9,395 bases of DNA from Helicobacteraceae bacterium (GTDB lineage Bacteria > Campylobacterota > Campylobacteria > Campylobacterales > Sulfurimonadaceae). The position numbers were made by a program, and so were the translations under genes. The notes below the pieces were generated by a model, which did not search any database, had not been told where the DNA came from, and saw only the letters and a program-made list of their open reading frames with translations. Below, in pieces: positions 6,238-9,395 of the stretch. How positions within the stretch are numbered: the first letter of the stretch is position 1; the number at the start of each line of letters is the position of its first letter. The DNA is taken from NCBI GenBank assembly GCA_027057185.1, contig JALUJE010000176.1:1-9395 (forward strand), given 5' to 3'.

Positions 6238-7452
6238 TTGAAAATCATCACTCCGGCATATATTTTAACACCGACTGAACTAAAAAAAAACTTAGGTGTC
6301 GCCTTTGATCGCACCATTTTGGCGATCGATACACAGGAGACACTTTTACAACGTTTTCCCAAAGCCGAGCAGATAAGCTGCCCACCCAACACGCTATTAA
6401 TGCCCGGTCTCATTAATGCCCATGTACATCTGGAATTCAGTGCCAATAAAACATCACTAGACTATGGTGACTTTGTCCCGTGGCTACACAGCGTTATTGA
6501 ACATCGTGATGATCTCATGCATGCCTGCGATACCGTATGCATGAAACATGCCACATCCATGATGCTTGATTCAGGAATTACTACGTTTGGTGCCGTGAGT
6601 TCTCATGGACTAGATCTCGAAGCTGCTGCCGGTGCTCCTCAAAAAGTCATTTTTTTTAATGAACTCATTGGCTCGCAAGCCAATATGGCCGATGCACTCT
6701 TTAATGACTTTCTGTCCCGTCTGGATGCATCACAGTCCATCACACGTCGGGGATTTTATCCTGCCGTTGCCATTCACTCGCCCTACTCCGTACACCCCAT
6801 TCTGATTAACAAAGCACTGCAACTGGCTCAAAATGAGTCCCTTCGACTGAGTGCCCACTTTATGGAAAGTCGCAGTGAACGTGAATGGCTAGACAACAAT
6901 CAGGGACCGTTTAAAGCTTTTTTTGAAACCTTTTTAAAGCAGTCACACGCCTTATGTCGTGCCAATGAATTTCTTGAACTGTTTCAAGAGACTCCTACAC
7001 TTATGACGCATGTGGTTCATGCCGATCCATGCGAACTCAGGCAGTTGGTACACGGGCATCATACCGTCATTCACTGCCCCATTTCTAATCGTCTTTTAGG
7101 TGTGGGTACCATCAACTTGGATGATTTGGATCGATCTAACATTCCTTGGATTACGGCAACGGATGGTTTAAGTTCCAACTACACCCTCAACCTCTTTGAA
7201 GAGATGAAAGCCGCCTTGTTTATGCATTCAGACGCGCCTCTGCTACCACTTGCCAATCGTCTGATTGAAAGCGTAACCACTAAAGCCGCTGCTGCATTAC
7301 AACTCAATAGCGGAGCTATTGCTGTGGGAAAAGATGCCGATATGCTACTATTACAACTCGATAGTGTTCCAACCGAGCAGATTGCCCTGCATCTGATACT
7401 GCAACACTATCCGATAAACGCCATATTTATTGATGGAACAAAGGTTAAATAA
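6238..7452 (+). CDS. mqnX: Amidohydrolase, probable 6-aminodeoxyfutalosine deaminase (menaquinone synthesis)
   Basis: This is a 404-residue metal-dependent hydrolase of the COG0402 (TRZ/ATZ-type) group. Visible metal and active-site residues are the HxH pair (His62, His64 in NAHVHLEF), His207 with Glu210 in HFMES, His258 in MTHVVH, His279 in HCPISN, and Asp309 in ATDGLSSN. A composite beta-sandwich is formed by the N- and C-terminal ends, the latter with the usual GKDADMLLL sequence. From memory, the epsilon-class member Nis0429 of Nitratiruptor deaminates 6-aminodeoxyfutalosine to futalosine in the alternative menaquinone pathway, and the equivalent gene in C. jejuni (Cj0067) has the same neighbours. 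The start is a TTG at 6238: an in-frame stop (TAG, 6226) rules out anything more than a few codons upstream, and the next Met would lose the first strand. Another deaminase specificity cannot be excluded. It is coupled to sppA by a TAATG overlap. Confidence 0.85.
   Translation: MKIITPAYILTPTELKKNLGVAFDRTILAIDTQETLLQRFPKAEQISCPPNTLLMPGLINAHVHLEFSANKTSLDYGDFVPWLHSVIEHRDDLMHACDTVCMKHATSMMLDSGITTFGAVSSHGLDLEAAAGAPQKVIFFNELIGSQANMADALFNDFLSRLDASQSITRRGFYPAVAIHSPYSVHPILINKALQLAQNESLRLSAHFMESRSEREWLDNNQGPFKAFFETFLKQSHALCRANEFLELFQETPTLMTHVVHADPCELRQLVHGHHTVIHCPISNRLLGVGTINLDDLDRSNIPWITATDGLSSNYTLNLFEEMKAALFMHSDAPLLPLANRLIESVTTKAAAALQLNSGAIAVGKDADMLLLQLDSVPTEQIALHLILQHYPINAIFIDGTKVK
7440..7444 (+). 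promoter_or_regulatory. Ribosome-binding site of sppA inside the end of the upstream gene
   Basis: AAAGG located 7 bases before the ATG at 7452, within the last codons of the deaminase gene. It supports the TAATG start over the ATG two codons later. Confidence 0.6.
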
Positions 7453-8321
7453 TGGACATGATAAAAAAAATATTTTCTCCGATTAAGGCAACACTGAAGT
7501 TTATTCAAGATCACTTCAAAGCCATGCTCTTTTTACTGTTGCTGTTTCTTATTTTCATGCCCACCAATGAGGAATCTTTCATACCCAATAATCTCCAGCA
7601 GATCTCTTTGGTCGGTCCTATCATGGAGGTCACTGAAGTGGTCAAAGAGATTTATAGTTCCGCAAAAAACACTCATGTTAAAGGCGTCCTCTTTATTGTA
7701 GACTCTCCCGGTGGTGCCGTAGCGCCTTCCATTGAAGTTGCTTATGCGATTAAACGTTTAAGTGCACTCAAGCCGGTAGTCGTCTATGCGCAAGGAATGT
7801 TGGCAAGCGGTGGCTATTATGCCGCTATTTATGCACATGAAATTATAGCCAATCCCGGGGCTATGGTCGGTTCTATCGGTGTCATTATGCAAGGGGCCGA
7901 TTTTAGCGAACTTATGGAGAAAGTTGGTGTCAAGACCCAAGTGGTTAAAGCGGGGAAATACAAACAGGTGGGTACTCCCGATCGTGAGGGGACCAGCTAT
8001 GAAAAAAATGAACTCAATAAAGTCATTCAGGGAACCTACGAGCTGTTTGTCCACGATGTCGCCAGCGGACGCGATCTGAACATCAGCGATAAAGATTTTT
8101 TTGCCAATGCCCATATTTTTACTGCGGCACAGGCAAAAGAGGTTGGACTAGTTGATACACTCGGAGTGATGTATGATGCCAAATTACGCGTACAGGCCCT
8201 TAGTAATGTCAAGGAGGCCCGATGGAATGAAGAAAATAGATTTGACAAGTTTCTCAAGCAGTTTGCCGCTGAAAGCATCTCACTGCTTCATATTTATTTT
8301 CCGCATCTAACCCTGCGCTAA
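7452..8321 (+). CDS. sppA: Signal peptide peptidase SppA-like serine protease (S49 family)
   Basis: This is a membrane-anchored protease of the S49 family, which degrades cleaved signal peptides and perhaps misfolded proteins at the outer face of the inner membrane. The 289-residue protein has a short positively charged N-terminus, one membrane segment at ~24-36 (AMLFLLLLFLIFM) and a ClpP-like catalytic domain. Conserved elements are FIVDSPGG (81-88), the nucleophile Ser119 in MLASGGYYAA, VGSIGVIMQ (139-147), and Lys171 in KYKQVGTPDRE. The Ser-Lys spacing of 52 matches the short Bacillus-type SppA with a Ser/Lys dyad. Its length is that of the single-domain form, not the ~600-residue E. coli enzyme. 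It shares one base with the upstream stop, so the two genes are co-translated. The same pair order occurs in C. jejuni as I recall; a functional link with menaquinone synthesis is not implied. Confidence 0.93.
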   Translation: MDMIKKIFSPIKATLKFIQDHFKAMLFLLLLFLIFMPTNEESFIPNNLQQISLVGPIMEVTEVVKEIYSSAKNTHVKGVLFIVDSPGGAVAPSIEVAYAIKRLSALKPVVVYAQGMLASGGYYAAIYAHEIIANPGAMVGSIGVIMQGADFSELMEKVGVKTQVVKAGKYKQVGTPDREGTSYEKNELNKVIQGTYELFVHDVASGRDLNISDKDFFANAHIFTAAQAKEVGLVDTLGVMYDAKLRVQALSNVKEARWNEENRFDKFLKQFAAESISLLHIYFPHLTLR

Positions 8322-8336
8322 AAGTGTCAATTGGCT

Positions 8337-8960
8337 TTAAAACCTTCTTTTGGAATTAGGGTCGGCATTACGGTATTTCTTGTACGCCTCGTCCAGATCG
8401 TGGTAAGAACGATCCCATCGTTTAGTATGGCAACTTTGACACATGCGTTTCAGTCGCTTTGGTCTGTCGGTTCCTACCAAAAATCCTCCTGCCTTTTTCT
8501 TTGCTTTAATCAGTTTAATATGGACATTTCCCGGACCATGACACCCTTCACACTGAACATTGGACAGTCGCGGTGTACTCTTGATACTAACAAAGCCCGT
8601 CTCAACGCCAAAACCGGTTGAATGACATAATAGACAGCGCGGATTCTCCTCGTGTCCTGAAGCCAGAAGGGCATTCATTGCAAAATCATGTGGATCTTTT
8701 TTACGCCCCAAAAAGAATTTTCGATGACACAGGCGACACTTGCTATTGCCGACATAGTGGTAATCACCCGAGTTAATCGCCGTATTAAAAGCATTTTCAC
8801 CCAATGTTTTTTTAAGGGGTATTTCTGCCATAGAAGAAGAGAGTTCTGCGGCGATACGGTCATTTTGAGCCTGTAGAGTCGTCATGGCAACAAGCAATGC
8901 CATCCCCCCTACTTTAAGAGCAGGAAACAACACAGTAAACCCAAAGCGACATTTTTTCAT
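8337..8960 (-). CDS. Secreted tetraheme c-type cytochrome (cytochrome c554-like)
   Basis: This 207-residue protein has a Sec signal peptide: basic MKKCRFGF, a hydrophobic core at ~9-28, and likely cleavage after LQA near residue 31. It has four CxxCH heme-binding motifs: CRLCH (75-79), CLLCH (109-113), CEGCH (137-141) and CQSCH (174-178). The spacing and sequences around them (STGFG, TPRLSNVQCEGCHGPG) fit the cytochrome c554-like multiheme family, so a soluble periplasmic electron carrier or reductase subunit is likely. Other His residues such as 91, 103, 147 and 187 could act as distal ligands. No lipobox or membrane anchor is seen, and the C-terminus is basic (NSKRRF). It stands alone, convergent with sppA, with no membrane or catalytic partner nearby, so the redox partner and substrate cannot be named. 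The ATG at 8960 has only a weak upstream site, but later Met codons would damage the signal peptide. Confidence 0.9.
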   Translation of the reverse strand: MKKCRFGFTVLFPALKVGGMALLVAMTTLQAQNDRIAAELSSSMAEIPLKKTLGENAFNTAINSGDYHYVGNSKCRLCHRKFFLGRKKDPHDFAMNALLASGHEENPRCLLCHSTGFGVETGFVSIKSTPRLSNVQCEGCHGPGNVHIKLIKAKKKAGGFLVGTDRPKRLKRMCQSCHTKRWDRSYHDLDEAYKKYRNADPNSKRRF

Positions 8961-9122
8961 TCTGCTGTAAACCCTATAACTTTTGATAATACCATAATAT
9001 CATAAACTTGACGCATTTTTTCTAAATTTCTCTCTTTAATTAACAATTTTATTTATATTCTCTCTAAATTCTTTCTTTTTTATGTTATATTATTATTTAA
9101 TATTTTATTTTTAGAAAAACGC
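8961..9122. other. AT-rich intergenic region between ribA and the cytochrome gene
   Basis: These 162 bases are strongly A/T-rich and hold no convincing open reading frame. The ribA terminator-like hairpin sits at one end. The promoter of the cytochrome gene is expected here; TTTAGA followed after 16 bases by TATGAT on the minus strand is one weak candidate. The imperfect dyad at 8984-9002 is the only other structure seen. Confidence 0.6.
8984..9002. promoter_or_regulatory. Imperfect inverted repeat upstream of the cytochrome gene, possible operator
   Basis: The 19-base sequence TGATAATACCATAATATCA has dyad symmetry of the form TGATAnTAnnnTAnTATCA and lies 24 to 42 bases before the cytochrome start codon. 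On the minus strand it contains TATTAT and lies next to TATGAT, either of which could serve as a -10 element, so a bound regulator would block or position polymerase. The half-site resembles both FNR-type (TTGAT...ATCAA) and Fur-type (GATAAT) half-sites without matching either fully. In AT-rich DNA the symmetry could be chance. Confidence 0.3.
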
Positions 9123-9152
9123 TTAAAGTAGATGTCCCATCTGCGTTTTTTT
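9115..9152 (-). terminator. Terminator-like hairpin overlapping the ribA stop codon
   Basis: AAAAACGC (9115-9122) pairs with GCGTTTTT (9143-9150), and inside it AGATG (9130-9134) pairs with CATCT (9138-9142) around a three-base loop, leaving a 7-base bulge that contains the stop codon. On the minus strand the stem ends in GCGTTTTTCT, a U-rich tail suited to stopping ribA transcription. On the plus strand it ends in seven Ts, so it may work both ways. The last ribA codons (Met-Gly-His-Leu-Leu) lie within the structure. Confidence 0.5.
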
Positions 9153-9395
9153 CACCTGTAGATATTCTCTATTGTGCTCATTCGCATGCATAACAATGGG
9201 AATACGTTCAACAATGTCAATATCTTCAAGAGAGCGAATCTTTTCGGGATTATTGGTTAGCAGCTTGATATTTTTAATGTCAAAATGGTGCAAAATGGTC
9301 GTCACCATCTCATAGGTACGTTCATCTGCACTGAAACCAAGCTGATGATTCGCTTCAATAGTATTGAAGCCCTGGTCTTGCAGGGCATAGGCGTT
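9123..9395 (-). CDS. ribA: GTP cyclohydrolase II, C-terminal part (cut by window edge)
   Basis: RibA opens GTP to 2,5-diamino-6-ribosylamino-4(3H)-pyrimidinone 5'-phosphate, the first step of riboflavin synthesis. The last 90 residues are present, and the frame stays open to the window edge at 9395. They match the family's C-terminal half: NAYALQDQGFNTIEANHQLG, then FSADERTYEMVTTIL, the nucleotide-site segment KLLTNNPEKI, the sequence VERIPIV, and the hallmark ending HNREYLQVKKTQMGHLL. The zinc-binding cysteines and any RibB (DHBP synthase) domain would lie upstream outside the window, so whether this is a single-domain RibA or a RibBA fusion cannot be seen. The MGHLL ending is closest to E. 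coli-type single-domain RibA. It lies upstream of the cytochrome gene on the same strand, but a 162-base AT-rich gap with a terminator-like hairpin suggests separate transcription. Confidence 0.93.
   Translation of the reverse strand, partial: NAYALQDQGFNTIEANHQLGFSADERTYEMVTTILHHFDIKNIKLLTNNPEKIRSLEDIDIVERIPIVMHANEHNREYLQVKKTQMGHLL

Noticed and set aside
6153..6446. Minus-strand open frame in the aroQ-deaminase gap
   Set aside because: Mostly antisense to the start of the deaminase gene; no motif, and it would occupy the only promoter region.
8322..8336. Possible terminator between convergent sppA and the cytochrome gene
   Set aside because: Only 15 bases, with a small CAATTG palindrome and no stable stem or T-tract; termination may occur inside the opposing genes.
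8331..8621. Plus-strand open frame after sppA
   Set aside because: Antisense to the cytochrome gene, whose four CxxCH motifs and signal peptide show the true frame.
1..9395. Mobile element, CRISPR, defence or other novel system
   Set aside because: All long frames are accounted for by conserved core genes in a known gene order; no direct-repeat array, transposase, integrase, toxin-antitoxin pair or tRNA was seen on either strand.

Overview
The window looks like chromosomal DNA of a motile member of the Campylobacterota (Epsilonproteobacteria), probably a free-living relative of Sulfurimonas, Sulfurovum or Nitratiruptor; the genus is a guess. The main evidence is gene order. A minus-strand run aroQ-folK-flhF-flhG-(small membrane protein)-fliA-fliM-fliY, diverging from a plus-strand pair (6-aminodeoxyfutalosine deaminase, then an SppA-type protease), is the arrangement I recall from Campylobacter jejuni Cj0059c-Cj0068. 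The AT-rich intergenic DNA and the menaquinone (futalosine) gene fit this lineage.

Positions 13-6124 (minus strand) form one tightly packed transcription unit. Gaps are 13 bases at most, and most junctions overlap by 1 to 11 bases. Reading in the direction of transcription, it starts with two biosynthetic genes: aroQ (shikimate pathway) and folK (folate). The flagellar regulators follow: flhF and flhG set the number and position of flagella, a two-helix membrane protein of unknown function sits next, and fliA encodes sigma-28. It ends with the switch/C-ring proteins FliM and FliY. A further gene may begin at position 11 and run out of the window. The only clear place for a promoter is the 113-base AT-rich region 6125-6237.

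Positions 6238-8321 (plus strand) hold the futalosine-pathway amidohydrolase, which starts at TTG, and a translationally coupled, membrane-anchored SppA/S49 serine protease. From 8337 the strand switches again: a secreted tetraheme c-type cytochrome (8337-8960) converges on sppA with only 15 bases between them. An AT-rich region of about 160 bases follows, and then the C-terminal end of GTP cyclohydrolase II (ribA), cut by the window edge.

I found no mobile element, CRISPR array, tRNA or rRNA, and no sign of recent gene transfer. This is mostly a conserved core region and I do not see an undescribed system in it. The points most worth checking are the conserved small membrane protein between flhG and fliA, departures from consensus in FliY, FlhF and FlhG motifs, an imperfect dyad upstream of the cytochrome gene, and a terminator-like hairpin that contains the end of ribA.
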